This document shows, piece by piece, positions 53,973 through 62,868 of a DNA stretch of 64,000 bases. Positions within the stretch are counted from its first letter, which is position 1. Each line of letters begins with the position of its first letter. The DNA comes from Serratia marcescens subsp. marcescens ATCC 13880 (lineage in GTDB: Bacteria; Pseudomonadota; Gammaproteobacteria; Enterobacterales; Enterobacteriaceae), in assembly GCF_017299535.1 (NCBI RefSeq), contig NZ_CP071238.1, forward strand, positions 2,294,001-2,358,000, in the 5' to 3' direction. The position numbers and the translations under genes are program-made. The notes under the pieces were generated by a model. The model did not search any database. It was given only the letters and a program-made list of their open reading frames with translations, and had not been told where the DNA came from.

Positions 53973-55136
53973 ATGAAAATCATGTCGGCAACACAACAGG
54001 CGTTAACAGAACGGATCGCGGCGATCGATCAACAGGCGATGGCCGAAGGGCGCATCGTGGGCAGCGTGGTGCTGGTGGCGCGGCGGGGCGAGATTTGTTA
54101 CGCCGGGGCGGCCGGCTATGCCGACCGCGAAGCGCGCCGGCCGATGCGGCGGGAAACGCAGTTTCGGCTGTCGTCGGTCTCCAAACCCTATACCACGCTG
54201 GCGGCGCTGCGCCTGATTGAGCGGGGCAAACTGAGCCTGGACGATGCGGTCAGCGATTGGCTGCCGTGGTTTACCCCGGCGCTGGCGGATGGCCGCCGCC
54301 CGACGATCAAGATCCGCCATTTGCTGAGCCATACCGCCGGTCTGGACTATCGGCTGAACCAACCGCCGGCGGGCGTTTACCATCAGTTGGGGATCCAGGA
54401 CGGCGTGGAGCTGTCGACGCTGACGCTGGAGCAAAACCTGCGGCTGTTGGCGCAGGCGCCGTTGCTGTCGGAACCGGGAGAGCGCTTCAATTATTCACTG
54501 GCGATCGACGTGCTTGGCGCGGTGCTGGAGCGGGTGACGGGCATGTCGCTGCCGCAGCTGTTTGTCGAATGGGTGACGCAGCCGCTGGGGCTTGGCAACA
54601 CCGCATTCCATGCGACGGACGCCGTGAACTTGGCGACGCCGTATTACAATACGCCGCAGGGGCCGCGGCGCATGCCGGAAGGCGTGCGGATCGCCTTGCC
54701 GGAAGGCATGGCGGGGGGAGAAGTGACGTTCTCGCCGGCGCGCGCGCTTAACGCGGAGGCTTATCCTTCCGGCGGCGCGGGCATGGTCGGCGATGCCGAC
54801 GACGTGCTGAAGCTGGTGGAAGCGTTGCGCAGCGGCGGGCAGGGCATCTTGCAACCGGACACGGTGGCGTTGCTGCGCAGTCCGCATGTGGGGGCGCAGG
54901 CGCAAACGCAAGGGCCGGGCTGGGGATTTGGTTTCGGCGGGGCGCTGCTGGTGGACGCAGAAGCGGCGCAAACGCCGCAGCATGCCGGTACCCTGACCTG
55001 GGGCGGCGTTTATGGCCACAGCTGGTTCTTTGATCCACAGGCGCAGCTGAGCGTGGTGATACTGACCAACACCGCATTTGAGGGCATGTGCGGCCGCTAC
55101 CCGCAGCAGATCCGCGATGCGGTTTATACGGCGTAA
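53973..55136 (+). CDS. Beta-lactamase-fold serine hydrolase (class C/EstB-like esterase)
   Basis: A 387-aa serine hydrolase of the beta-lactamase/transpeptidase family. The nucleophile motif is SVSK (RLSSVSKPYTTLA), the Tyr motif is in FNYSLAIDVLG, and a Trp-Gly-Gly (TWGGVYGHSWF) replaces the KTG of true beta-lactamases, as in EstB-type esterases. No signal peptide is seen, so it is probably cytosolic. Beta-lactamase activity is therefore unlikely. The first ATG (53973) is used; one three codons later is possible. Confidence 0.83.
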   Translation: MKIMSATQQALTERIAAIDQQAMAEGRIVGSVVLVARRGEICYAGAAGYADREARRPMRRETQFRLSSVSKPYTTLAALRLIERGKLSLDDAVSDWLPWFTPALADGRRPTIKIRHLLSHTAGLDYRLNQPPAGVYHQLGIQDGVELSTLTLEQNLRLLAQAPLLSEPGERFNYSLAIDVLGAVLERVTGMSLPQLFVEWVTQPLGLGNTAFHATDAVNLATPYYNTPQGPRRMPEGVRIALPEGMAGGEVTFSPARALNAEAYPSGGAGMVGDADDVLKLVEALRSGGQGILQPDTVALLRSPHVGAQAQTQGPGWGFGFGGALLVDAEAAQTPQHAGTLTWGGVYGHSWFFDPQAQLSVVILTNTAFEGMCGRYPQQIRDAVYTA

Positions 55137-55163
55137 ATAAAAAGGGCCCCGCAGGGGGCCCTT
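55137..55163. terminator. Terminator between the hydrolase gene and ydgA
   Basis: AAGGGCCC (55142-55149) and GGGCCCTT (55156-55163). On the minus strand a T-rich tract (ATAAAAA complement) follows, making it a good ydgA terminator; on the plus strand TGTTAGGTTTT follows. Confidence 0.75.
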
Positions 55164-55180
55164 GTTAGGTTTTCAGGCGA

Positions 55181-56713
55181 TTACTGCGCCGGTGCCGGAG
55201 CGGGTTCCGCTTCCTGCGCCGGTTCAGCGTCTTCCGCCGGGGCGCCCAGCATGGCGAACTGGCCGATGAACTCCTGCAGCGACATTTTGTTGCCGTTCAG
55301 GTCAACCTGATTGTCAGCGTAATGGAACTGGCTCGCGATCACGCCGTCTTTCTGGGTGGTCAGTTTGAACATCTGGCCCATGGCCGCCAGGCCCTGCACT
55401 TGCTGCTGCGCCAGTTTCTGCGCGTCTTCCGCATTATAGCCCTGCAACAAGGCGGTCTTCGCGGTCACTTCGGTGGCCATCGCTTCCGGAATGGTCAGGC
55501 TGAGATCCAGCTTTTTAACCGCCTGAGCGATCAGCTGATCCGGCGATTGTGCCGGAGAGGCGGCCTTGCTCGGATCGGTCATCGCCAGATCCAGCGTGAA
55601 GATGCTCTCACCCTTGCTGTTTTTCCAGCTCAGCGGGGCGATGCTGAGGCTTGGATTGCCTTTCAGCAGCATCGGCAGGTTCTTTTGCAGCATCTCGGAG
55701 GTCTGCTGTTCGTAGACGTCCGGATCCAGGTTCTCACCCTGCTGCAGCAGCGCCATGGTTTGGCGGTTGTAGCTGTCGGAGAAGTCTTTCAGCGCCTTGC
55801 CGTCGACGTTGTCGATTTTCAGCGTCAGTTTACCGGCGCCGAAGTCGTTGCCCTGCACCTTGAGCGCGTCCATGGTGTAGTCGATCTGGCCGCCGATGTT
55901 GCTGCTGCCTTGCTCGCCGAACTTGCTCACCAGATTGAAACCGTCCAACGCCACGGTGTCTTTACCGTCGATCGTCAGTTTGAACTGTTTCAGCGTCATC
56001 GTCTGATCGCCGAGCTTCACGCCGAACTTGCTTTCGTTGCTGTTGCCTTTCAGGTTGAAGCCCTGGAAGGTGATCTGCTCGTTTTGGCCGAATTCATTCG
56101 GGCTGGCGAACACGATAGTGTCGCTATTGGCGTCCAGCGCGAATTTTTTCAGATCGCGGGATACGTCGGCGTCAATGGTGGCGCCGCTGAATTTCAGCGA
56201 AGATTTATCCTTCTGGTAGTCCAGTGGGATAAAGTCGATGGTGGACGCGGTATCGCCGCTGTACGAGATGCGCGAATCGGCGGTAAACAGCGATTTGCCT
56301 TTGGTGGTTTCAAACAGGCCTTTCACCGCCGGGGTGTTTTCCAGCTCGGTATGCACCGACGCCATGCTCGGCAGCAGGTTGAATTTTTTCAGCTGCGCGA
56401 ACGGGAACGGACCGTGATCGATGGTTTCCAGGAACGCCACTTCTTCACCGGCTTTCAGCGCCGCGTTTTCGCTGGTATCCGTGCCGTCGGAACGCAGCAC
56501 ATAACGCACTTTGCTGCTGAACAGGCCGCGCTGGTAATTTTCATAGCTCAGCTTGACGCCGGCTTTCGGCAGGTAGGCTTTCAATTGGCCATTGGCGTTG
56601 TCGACGACTTCGCCCATGTGCTGCTCGATCTGTTTCCCGGTGTACCAGGATGCCCCGGTCCATGCTGCGCCAAGAACGACAATGACGCTGACAGCGACTA
56701 ACGATTTTTTCAT
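55181..56713 (-). CDS. ydgA: DUF945 protein YdgA
   Basis: A 510-aa protein of the YdgA/DUF945 family with an uncleaved or cleaved N-terminal hydrophobic segment (KKSLVAVSVIVVLGAAWTGASWY) and a large extracytoplasmic beta-rich region (for example SGATIDADVSRDLKK, DALKVQGNDFGAGKL). The C-terminal tail is Pro/Ala/Glu-rich. Function unknown. It lies next to manA, as in E. coli, 140 bp away. Confidence 0.92.
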   Translation of the reverse strand: MKKSLVAVSVIVVLGAAWTGASWYTGKQIEQHMGEVVDNANGQLKAYLPKAGVKLSYENYQRGLFSSKVRYVLRSDGTDTSENAALKAGEEVAFLETIDHGPFPFAQLKKFNLLPSMASVHTELENTPAVKGLFETTKGKSLFTADSRISYSGDTASTIDFIPLDYQKDKSSLKFSGATIDADVSRDLKKFALDANSDTIVFASPNEFGQNEQITFQGFNLKGNSNESKFGVKLGDQTMTLKQFKLTIDGKDTVALDGFNLVSKFGEQGSSNIGGQIDYTMDALKVQGNDFGAGKLTLKIDNVDGKALKDFSDSYNRQTMALLQQGENLDPDVYEQQTSEMLQKNLPMLLKGNPSLSIAPLSWKNSKGESIFTLDLAMTDPSKAASPAQSPDQLIAQAVKKLDLSLTIPEAMATEVTAKTALLQGYNAEDAQKLAQQQVQGLAAMGQMFKLTTQKDGVIASQFHYADNQVDLNGNKMSLQEFIGQFAMLGAPAEDAEPAQEAEPAPAPAQ

Positions 56714-56853
56714 AGCTCTGTTTCATCCTTTTTTCTTATCACCCTCCGTTGCGTGGGAGGGGCAAATAGGGGCCGCCAAAAAACGCCCGCAGGCGTTTAA
56801 TTGTGGGGGCAGCTCTCGCTTTCAGCAAGCAATTTGCTGAAATTTATCAACGG

Positions 56854-58032
56854 TTAGGCCAGTTGGTTATAAACCCGGGCGATGCGGCCGCTGCCGCTGA
56901 CGTTGACCGGGGATTCGAACGCCCCGATAAAGCAGGATTCGCCCGGTTTGAGCGTCAGGCGTTGCCCGGATTTCTCCAGCGTCGCTTCGCCGACGACGCA
57001 GAACACGATGGCGGCGCTTCGCTGTGCCAGCGCCTGCGGCGCGGCGGTCAAATCGTGCAGTGAGAAGGCGAAATCTTCCACCGGGATCGGGAAGAACAGC
57101 TCGTTGCCGCGTTGCTCCGGTTGGGTCAGCAGGCCGGAAGCCGGTTGCGGGCGGAACTGCAGGTTGGCCAGCAGCTCGGGCACGTCGATGAATTTCGGCG
57201 TCAGGCCCGCGCGCAGCACGTTATCCGAGTTGGCCATCACCTCCAGCGCCACGCCTTTCAGGTAGGCGTGCGGCGTTTCGGCATACAGGAACATCGCCTC
57301 GCCCGGCGCGAGCTGCACCACGTTCAACAGCAGCGGTGAGAACAGACCGCTGTCGTCCGGATAGAAGCTGGCGATGAAGCGCACGGTATCCCAGGATTCC
57401 CCCTGCTGGTTGTTGAGCGCGGCTTTCAGCACGCCGAGCGCCAGCGATTTTTGTTCGCCGCTCATCGTCAACAGGCTGGCGAACAGGGTCGCGAGATGGG
57501 CGGTGTCCGGCTGCTGCAGGAAGGCGGCGATGTCGTGGTGCGCGCCGGCGATCGGCTGCAGCAGGGAAACGATATCGGCCAATTCACGAAAACCGTTCAT
57601 CGCCAGGAACGGCGTCAGGGCGAACACCAGCTCGGGCTTGTGATTGGGATCTTTGTAGTTGCGTTCGGCGGCGCTCAGCGGGATGCCTGCGGCGTTCTCT
57701 TTCGCGAAGCCGACCTCGGCCGCCGCTTTGCTCGGGTGGACCTGGATCGACAGCGGCTGATCGGCGCACAGCACTTTAAACAGGAACGGCAACTCGCCAA
57801 AACGGCTGGCGACGTTGGCGCCCAGCTGTTTTGGCTGGTCTTCGTCGATCAGATCGCGCAGCGAACGCAGTTCACCGTCGGCGCCCGGCACGCGGGAAGG
57901 GCTCTTGGGATGGGCGCCCATCCACAGTTCGGCCATCGGCTGATTATCCGGGTTGGCGATGCCGTAAAGACGGGTCAGCGCATCGTGGCTGCCCCAGGCG
58001 TAATTCTGTACCGCGTTGGTCATTTTTTGCAT
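56854..58032 (-). CDS. manA: Mannose-6-phosphate isomerase
   Basis: ManA interconverts fructose-6-P and mannose-6-P and so links glycolysis to mannose use and GDP-mannose synthesis. The 392-aa type I enzyme has zinc ligands in QPLSIQVHPSK (Gln, His), PNHKPELVFAL (His-Lys-Pro-Glu) and AETPHAYLKG (His). The ATG at 58032 (MQKMTNAVQNYAWG) gives the E. coli start; AAGGACG lies about 9 bp upstream. Confidence 0.96.
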   Translation of the reverse strand: MQKMTNAVQNYAWGSHDALTRLYGIANPDNQPMAELWMGAHPKSPSRVPGADGELRSLRDLIDEDQPKQLGANVASRFGELPFLFKVLCADQPLSIQVHPSKAAAEVGFAKENAAGIPLSAAERNYKDPNHKPELVFALTPFLAMNGFRELADIVSLLQPIAGAHHDIAAFLQQPDTAHLATLFASLLTMSGEQKSLALGVLKAALNNQQGESWDTVRFIASFYPDDSGLFSPLLLNVVQLAPGEAMFLYAETPHAYLKGVALEVMANSDNVLRAGLTPKFIDVPELLANLQFRPQPASGLLTQPEQRGNELFFPIPVEDFAFSLHDLTAAPQALAQRSAAIVFCVVGEATLEKSGQRLTLKPGESCFIGAFESPVNVSGSGRIARVYNQLA

Positions 58033-58510
58033 GTCGATAAACGTCCTTAACGTCATTGTCGTACTGGATGACAATAACCTACTGATTTTATACGGTTAAC
58101 TAAATCTGTGCCGACACCTATCCTACGCCCGCGTCGGCAGGAAAAATCATGGGCGCGATCAAAAAAACGCCGGATAACGTCGCGCCCGGCAACGGGGCCA
58201 AAGTATAGCGTGATAACGATCGGCGTCTCAATTGGCGCGCAGGCCTCAAGGCGGCGCGGAAAACCCGCCGATCGATTATTCTTTGGCCCAGCGGAATTAT
58301 TGCCGATAGCTTGGTTATTCTGCGTCATTATTTATTTTTTCAGCATGTCAAACTATGTCGGATGAATTTATTTTTTACCGTCTGAGCCATTCCCTTAATT
58401 ATTATTTTCGCGCTGCGCCGGGCTATCACACGCTGAGCTTAAACCTGCGCGTCAGACCCGTTTACCGTAACGGCCAACATGTCGATTTAACGAAACAAGA
58501 GGTCTGTTGC
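58033..58510. other. 478-bp gap between manA and a small exported protein gene
   Basis: AT-rich upstream of manA: TATAAA on the minus strand near 58088 could be its -10. The middle (58100-58280) is GC-rich with several short inverted repeats (GCCGAC/GTCGGC, GCCGGATAACGTCGCGCCCGGC). I recognise no gene or RNA. Confidence 0.4.
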
Positions 58511-58825
58511 ATGAAAAAACTGTTGTTGCTATTGGGGCTTTGCACCGGCGCAACCCAGGCGGCGGTGATTGTCGCCTATCCCTACGCGGCGCCACGCACC
58601 GTGGTGATCGCGCCGGCACCGATCGTCGTTACACCCGCGCCGGTCGCGGCTGTGACGCATCCGCTGGCACTCACCGCCGGTGCGGCGGCGACCGGGGCGT
58701 ATCGGCATAATGAACGGCAGGACGCCTACGACGAGATCAATCATCTGCAGCAGCAACGGTTCGATGAGCTCAATCATTTACAGGCGCAACGCATCAATAA
58801 TTTTAATTCGCGTCATCCGCATTAA
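58511..58825 (+). CDS. Small exported protein, unknown function
   Basis: A 104-aa precursor: signal peptide MKKLLLLLGLCTGATQA, then a Val/Ala/Pro-rich stretch (VVIAPAPIVVTPAPVAAV) and a helical C-terminal part with a short repeat (EINHLQQQRFDELNHLQAQR) ending NSRHPH. The ATG at 58511 is chosen because it opens the signal peptide; AAGAGGTCTGTTGC precedes it. It is probably periplasmic or cell-wall-associated. I recognise no family. Confidence 0.7.
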   Translation: MKKLLLLLGLCTGATQAAVIVAYPYAAPRTVVIAPAPIVVTPAPVAAVTHPLALTAGAAATGAYRHNERQDAYDEINHLQQQRFDELNHLQAQRINNFNSRHPH

Positions 58826-58991
58826 TGGTTATCCACATTTTTATTCTCCAGGCTCATTCCCGGCCGTTTATTTCACCGCGGGTTAACCGGCGGAAAATAA
58901 CCGCGTCGTTAATGGGTATAAGAGATGAAACGTGCTGTGAGATAACTCTCTTAATGCGAATAGTTATTATGTCACTATACTGGGAGTGCAT

Positions 58992-59015
58992 GCCGACGGG
59001 GGGTAGCGCGTCGGC
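58992..59015 (+). promoter_or_regulatory. Hairpin upstream of fumC
   Basis: GCCGAC (58992-58997) and GTCGGC (59010-59015) with a 12-nt loop, 40 bp before the fumC start. TACAAT (59023-59028) may be a -10 element. The surrounding 230-bp gap contains nothing else I recognise. Confidence 0.3.
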
Positions 59016-59055
59016 CTAACCCTACAATTTTAGGAATTATGCTAAGGAGATCATG

Positions 59056-60453
59056 ATGGCAGGCGTTCGTATCGAAAAAGACTCTATGGGCCCCATCGAA
59101 GTACCGGCCGACAAGCTGTGGGGCGCGCAAACCCAGCGTTCGTTGGCGCATTTCCGTATTTCCTCCGAAAAGATGCCGACCGCGCTGATCCACGCGCTGG
59201 CGTTGACCAAGCGCGCCGCCGCGCAGGTGAACGTGGATCTGGGGCTGCTGCCGGCCGAACGGGGCGCCGCTATCATCAAGGCCGCCGACGAAGTGCTGGC
59301 GGATCGCCATGCCGACCAGTTCCCGTTGTCAATCTGGCAAACCGGCTCCGGCACCCAGACCAACATGAACATGAACGAAGTGTTGGCCAACCGCGCCAGC
59401 GAGCTGCTGGGCGGCGTGCGCGGTGAAGAGCGCAAGGTACACCCGAACGACGACGTCAATAAAAGCCAGAGCTCCAACGACGTGTTTCCCACCGCGATGC
59501 ACGTGGCGGCGGTGATTGCGCTGCGCGAGCACCTGATCCCCGAGCTGAAAGTGCTGCACAAGACGCTGAGCGACAAGGCCGAAGCCTACCGCGACATCGT
59601 CAAAATCGGCCGCACCCATCTGCAGGACGCCACGCCGCTGACCCTGGGGCAGGAGATATCCGGTTGGGCGGCGATGCTGGCGCACAATCTGAAACACATC
59701 GAGGACAGTATCCCGCACATTGCCGAGCTGGCGCTGGGCGGCACGGCGGTCGGCACCGGCCTGAACACCCATCCGGAGTACGCGGTGCGCGTCGCTAAAG
59801 CGCTGGCGGAATTGACCCATCAGCCGTTCGTCACCGCGCCGAACAAGTTCGAAGCGCTGGCGACCTGCGACGCGCTGGTGCAAGGGCATGGCGCGCTGAA
59901 AGGGCTGGCGGCTTCGCTGATGAAGATCGCCAACGACGTACGTTGGCTGGCATCCGGCCCGCGCTGCGGCATCGGTGAGATTTCGATCCCGGAGAACGAG
60001 CCGGGCAGTTCCATCATGCCGGGCAAGGTCAACCCGACCCAGTGCGAAGCGATGACCATGCTGTGCGCGCAGGTGCTGGGCAACGACGTGGCGGTGAACA
60101 TCGGCGGCGCTTCCGGCAACTTCGAGCTGAACGTGTTCCGCCCGATGGTGATCCACAACTACCTGCAGTCGATTCGCCTGCTGGCCGACGGCATGCAGGG
60201 CTTTAACGAGCACTGCGCGGTGGGTATCGAACCGAACCGCGATCGCATCACCCAATTGCTGAATGAATCGCTGATGCTGGTGACGGCGCTCAACACCCAC
60301 ATCGGTTATGACAAAGCGGCGGAAATTGCCAAGAAAGCGCACAAGGAAGGGCTGACGCTGAAAGCCGCGGCGCTGAAGCTCGGCTACCTGACCGAAGCGC
60401 AGTTCGACGAGTGGGTGCGGCCGGAAGCGATGGTCGGCAGCATGCAGAAATAA
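59056..60453 (+). CDS. fumC: Fumarase C (class II fumarate hydratase)
   Basis: FumC hydrates fumarate to malate; it has no iron-sulfur cluster, so it works under oxidative stress and iron limitation. The 465-aa product has the superfamily signature [26 protein letters not shown] and [17 protein letters not shown] offers two starts; the one at 59056 is 6 bases from AAGGAG. E. coli carries fumA between manA and fumC; it is absent here. A strong terminator follows. Confidence 0.97.
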   Translation: MAGVRIEKDSMGPIEVPADKLWGAQTQRSLAHFRISSEKMPTALIHALALTKRAAAQVNVDLGLLPAERGAAIIKAADEVLADRHADQFPLSIWQTGSGTQTNMNMNEVLANRASELLGGVRGEERKVHPNDDVNKSQSSNDVFPTAMHVAAVIALREHLIPELKVLHKTLSDKAEAYRDIVKIGRTHLQDATPLTLGQEISGWAAMLAHNLKHIEDSIPHIAELALGGTAVGTGLNTHPEYAVRVAKALAELTHQPFVTAPNKFEALATCDALVQGHGALKGLAASLMKIANDVRWLASGPRCGIGEISIPENEPGSSIMPGKVNPTQCEAMTMLCAQVLGNDVAVNIGGASGNFELNVFRPMVIHNYLQSIRLLADGMQGFNEHCAVGIEPNRDRITQLLNESLMLVTALNTHIGYDKAAEIAKKAHKEGLTLKAAALKLGYLTEAQFDEWVRPEAMVGSMQK

Positions 60454-60472
60454 TTGATCTGTGAGGCAACCG

Positions 60473-60500
60473 GGGGCTTACTGAGGTAAGCCCCTTTTTT
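60473..60500 (+). terminator. fumC terminator
   Basis: GGGGCTTAC, a TGAG loop and GTAAGCCCC, then TTTTTT. Confidence 0.93.
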
Positions 60501-60514
60501 ATGGAGAAATTAAG

Positions 60515-61204
60515 ATGTCGCGCGCACAACGTTTACTCGATCTGATGCAGCTGCTGCGCAGCCACCGTTATCCGGTGGCGGGCCATGCGCTGGCGCAGAC
60601 GCTGGGCATCAGCATGCGCACCCTGTACCGCGACATCGCCACGCTGCAGCAGCAGGGGGCGGAGATCGCCGGTGAGGCGGGCGTCGGCTATGTGCTGCGC
60701 CCCGGATTTATGCTGCCGCCGCTGATGTTCTCGCCGGCGGAGACAGAAGCGCTGGTGCTGGGGATGCGCTGGGTCAGCCGCCGCGGCGACAGCCAATTGG
60801 CGAGCGCGGCGGGCCAGGCGCTGGCCAAGATCGCCGCGGTGCTGCCGCCGGCGCTGCGGGAGGAGCTGGAGGCCAATACGCTGCTTATCGCGCCGGTTCA
60901 GGCGCCGCCGGTGGCGGATGAGATGCGGGTGCTGATCCGTGACACCATCCGCCGCGAGCGTAAACTGCATATCGACTACCTCGATCTGGCGGGACAGCGC
61001 AGCGAACGCCTGCTGTGGCCCTTTGCGCTGGGCTTTTTCGATCAGTTTCAGATGTTGGTCGCCTGGTGCGAGCTGCGTCAGGCCTTTCGCCATTTTCGCC
61101 TCGATCGCATCCAGGCCGCCACGCCGTTGGAACAGCGCTATCCGCGTGGCCGGCGGCGGCTGCTGAAAGAGTGGCGCCTCAGCGAGGGCATTGCGGAGCA
61201 ATAG
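60515..61204 (+). CDS. YafY-type HTH/WYL-domain regulator
   Basis: A 229-aa regulator with a DeoR-like N-terminal winged helix (MSRAQRLLDLMQLLRSH, LGISMRTLYRDIATLQQQG) and a WYL-like C-terminal domain (LHIDYLDLAGQRSERLLWPF, QMLVAWCELR). Related to E. coli YafY. The ATG at 60515 is 8 bases after GGAG. It precedes a VOC-family gene, a common pairing for YafY-like proteins, so it may regulate that gene. Confidence 0.83.
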   Translation: MSRAQRLLDLMQLLRSHRYPVAGHALAQTLGISMRTLYRDIATLQQQGAEIAGEAGVGYVLRPGFMLPPLMFSPAETEALVLGMRWVSRRGDSQLASAAGQALAKIAAVLPPALREELEANTLLIAPVQAPPVADEMRVLIRDTIRRERKLHIDYLDLAGQRSERLLWPFALGFFDQFQMLVAWCELRQAFRHFRLDRIQAATPLEQRYPRGRRRLLKEWRLSEGIAEQ

Positions 61205-61294
61205 CGGCACGCTGCTGCCATAAACTGTCAGTCGCGCGCCTTAGTCTGTGCCTATCGGGAACCGACCGGTTCCCATCATCCAGAGGACAGACCG

Positions 61295-61663
61295 ATGACC
61301 CTTCCCAGCATGACCCTGCTTTACGTCGACAACCCGCTCAACAGCGCCGCCTTTTATCAACGTTTACTGGGACAGGCGCCGGTGGAACTTTCTCCCGGCT
61401 TCGCCCTGTTCGTACTCAGCAACGGCTTCAAGCTGGGGATGTGGGCCAAACAGGGGGTAAAACCCGCCGCCACGTTGACCGGCGGCGGCGGTGAGCTGGG
61501 CTTCTTGTGCCAGGATCCGCAAGAGGTCGAGGCGCGCTATAACCAGTGGCGCGAACTCGGGCTGCCTATCGAGCAAACGCCGACCGAGATGGAATTCGGT
61601 TACACCTTCGTGGCGCGGGATCCGGACGGCCATCGCCTGCGGGTGTATGCCCTCAGCGAGTAG
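61295..61663 (+). CDS. VOC-family (glyoxalase/bleomycin-resistance-like) protein
   Basis: A 122-aa single VOC domain: [56 protein letters not shown]. It resembles PhnB-like and drug- or metal-binding VOC proteins rather than glyoxalase I. Possible function: binding or isomerisation of a small compound. Its 3' end overlaps the tus 3' end by 11 bp on the other strand. Confidence 0.75.
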   Translation: MTLPSMTLLYVDNPLNSAAFYQRLLGQAPVELSPGFALFVLSNGFKLGMWAKQGVKPAATLTGGGGELGFLCQDPQEVEARYNQWRELGLPIEQTPTEMEFGYTFVARDPDGHRLRVYALSE

Positions 61664-62591
61664 CGTCGTCGGCATACAGGTGCAAGCGCGGCACCAGCAG
61701 CCGCAGCGGCCTGGCGTCGGGTTTGTAACGGTGTTTCACCGCGTCGGCGTCGTAGTTGAGCAGTTCGCCAATCTTCGGCACCGCAGCGCCGTTTTCAACC
61801 TGACACAGGGCGATCAGCGGCAGCGGGCAGGGGTGTTGCACCTGTTTTTGCTGCTGCTGATACCACACCCGGGCGATCGGCTGCACTTTTACCGGCCGCT
61901 TGATTTTCAGCGTCGCATGCTGCGGCAGGCGGCTGACATCGTCTATTTCGCGGCTGACCAGGGCGGCCCACTGTTCACGGCTGTGCGGCGGCACCGCGCG
62001 GCCGGCTTTCAGGCTTTTCTCCAGCTGCGCCAGAATGTCGTCCCGCTTGACGTTTTTGATGATGTGCTTGTTGGCCCAGCCGAAACGCACGGAGTCGGGA
62101 TTGGTCAGGGCGGTGAGGGTGCGGTAGGCGCTGAGGGTAATCAGTCCGTGCAGATGGGTGTGCACGAACTCGAAACGCTGCTCCGGCGCCAGACCGGAAT
62201 CGACGGTGATAATCTGCTCCAGTTCGCTCTTCAGGCGGTTGATCAGCGCTAACTGCGTCTGCAACGTCTGATATTCCGGTTGCTCCACCGCCAGACAGAT
62301 GACGCCGGGCAGGCGCACGGCGGCCTTGCTGCTGACATTCTCCCGGTTATGGTGGATGAACAACCGTTGATAGTGTTCCAGCGCCAGATCGCGCGCCGCT
62401 TGCCCCACATGCTGCTCGACCGCGATATGCGAAATCGCCTGATGTTCCTGGCCTTTTTCAACCTCCGGCAGGCTGAACACCCGCGCCGCCAGCAACCGCA
62501 GCGGGGCGATCTGCTGCTGCAACGCGCCGAGCGCCTGCTCCAGCTCGTTAAAGCAGGCGTTCATTCGGCCAATCACATCGTATCTGCTCAT
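61653..62591 (-). CDS. tus: Replication terminus site-binding protein Tus
   Basis: Tus binds Ter sites and stops DnaB helicase in a polar manner, trapping forks in the terminus. The 312-aa product is full length and keeps the core regions: [20 protein letters not shown]-like [54 protein letters not shown] and [19 protein letters not shown]. An exact Ter consensus lies 15 bp upstream of the ATG, as at E. coli TerB. Its 3' end overlaps the VOC gene by 11 bp. Confidence 0.96.
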   Translation of the reverse strand: MSRYDVIGRMNACFNELEQALGALQQQIAPLRLLAARVFSLPEVEKGQEHQAISHIAVEQHVGQAARDLALEHYQRLFIHHNRENVSSKAAVRLPGVICLAVEQPEYQTLQTQLALINRLKSELEQIITVDSGLAPEQRFEFVHTHLHGLITLSAYRTLTALTNPDSVRFGWANKHIIKNVKRDDILAQLEKSLKAGRAVPPHSREQWAALVSREIDDVSRLPQHATLKIKRPVKVQPIARVWYQQQQKQVQHPCPLPLIALCQVENGAAVPKIGELLNYDADAVKHRYKPDARPLRLLVPRLHLYADDATR

Positions 62592-62605
62592 CGCTCACTC
62601 CCATA

Positions 62606-62621
62606 TTAGTTACAACATACT
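62606..62621 (-). other. Ter site (TerB-like) at the tus promoter
   Basis: On the minus strand AGTATGTTGTAACTAA equals the Ter core, with the conserved G at position 6. By established Tus-Ter polarity it should block forks moving from high to low window coordinate and let the opposite ones pass. Its overlap with the tus promoter implies autorepression. Confidence 0.95.
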
Positions 62622-62868
62622 ATAGAAGAGTGGCCGACTGGGGGCAACATCGGCAATGGGGCAATACTCGGCTAAACTGCCCGCCCAGCTTGCCAGGGGA
62701 AATAGGGCGGGCAGCAGGGGGAATTCTCTCGCTCGTTTATTTTTTGTTTAGTCCATTTCTTGTTTGCCGTTGTCCAATCGCTGGAACAAACAGAATGGCA
62801 GGACGCTATGAGCCCCTCGGGTTATCTTTTCTTCTGTCATTAACGGGTGCTTTAAACGGAGGTTTACG

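Noticed and set aside
58826-59055. A soxbox upstream of fumC
   Set aside because: fumC is SoxS-controlled in E. coli, but neither strand gave a convincing match here.
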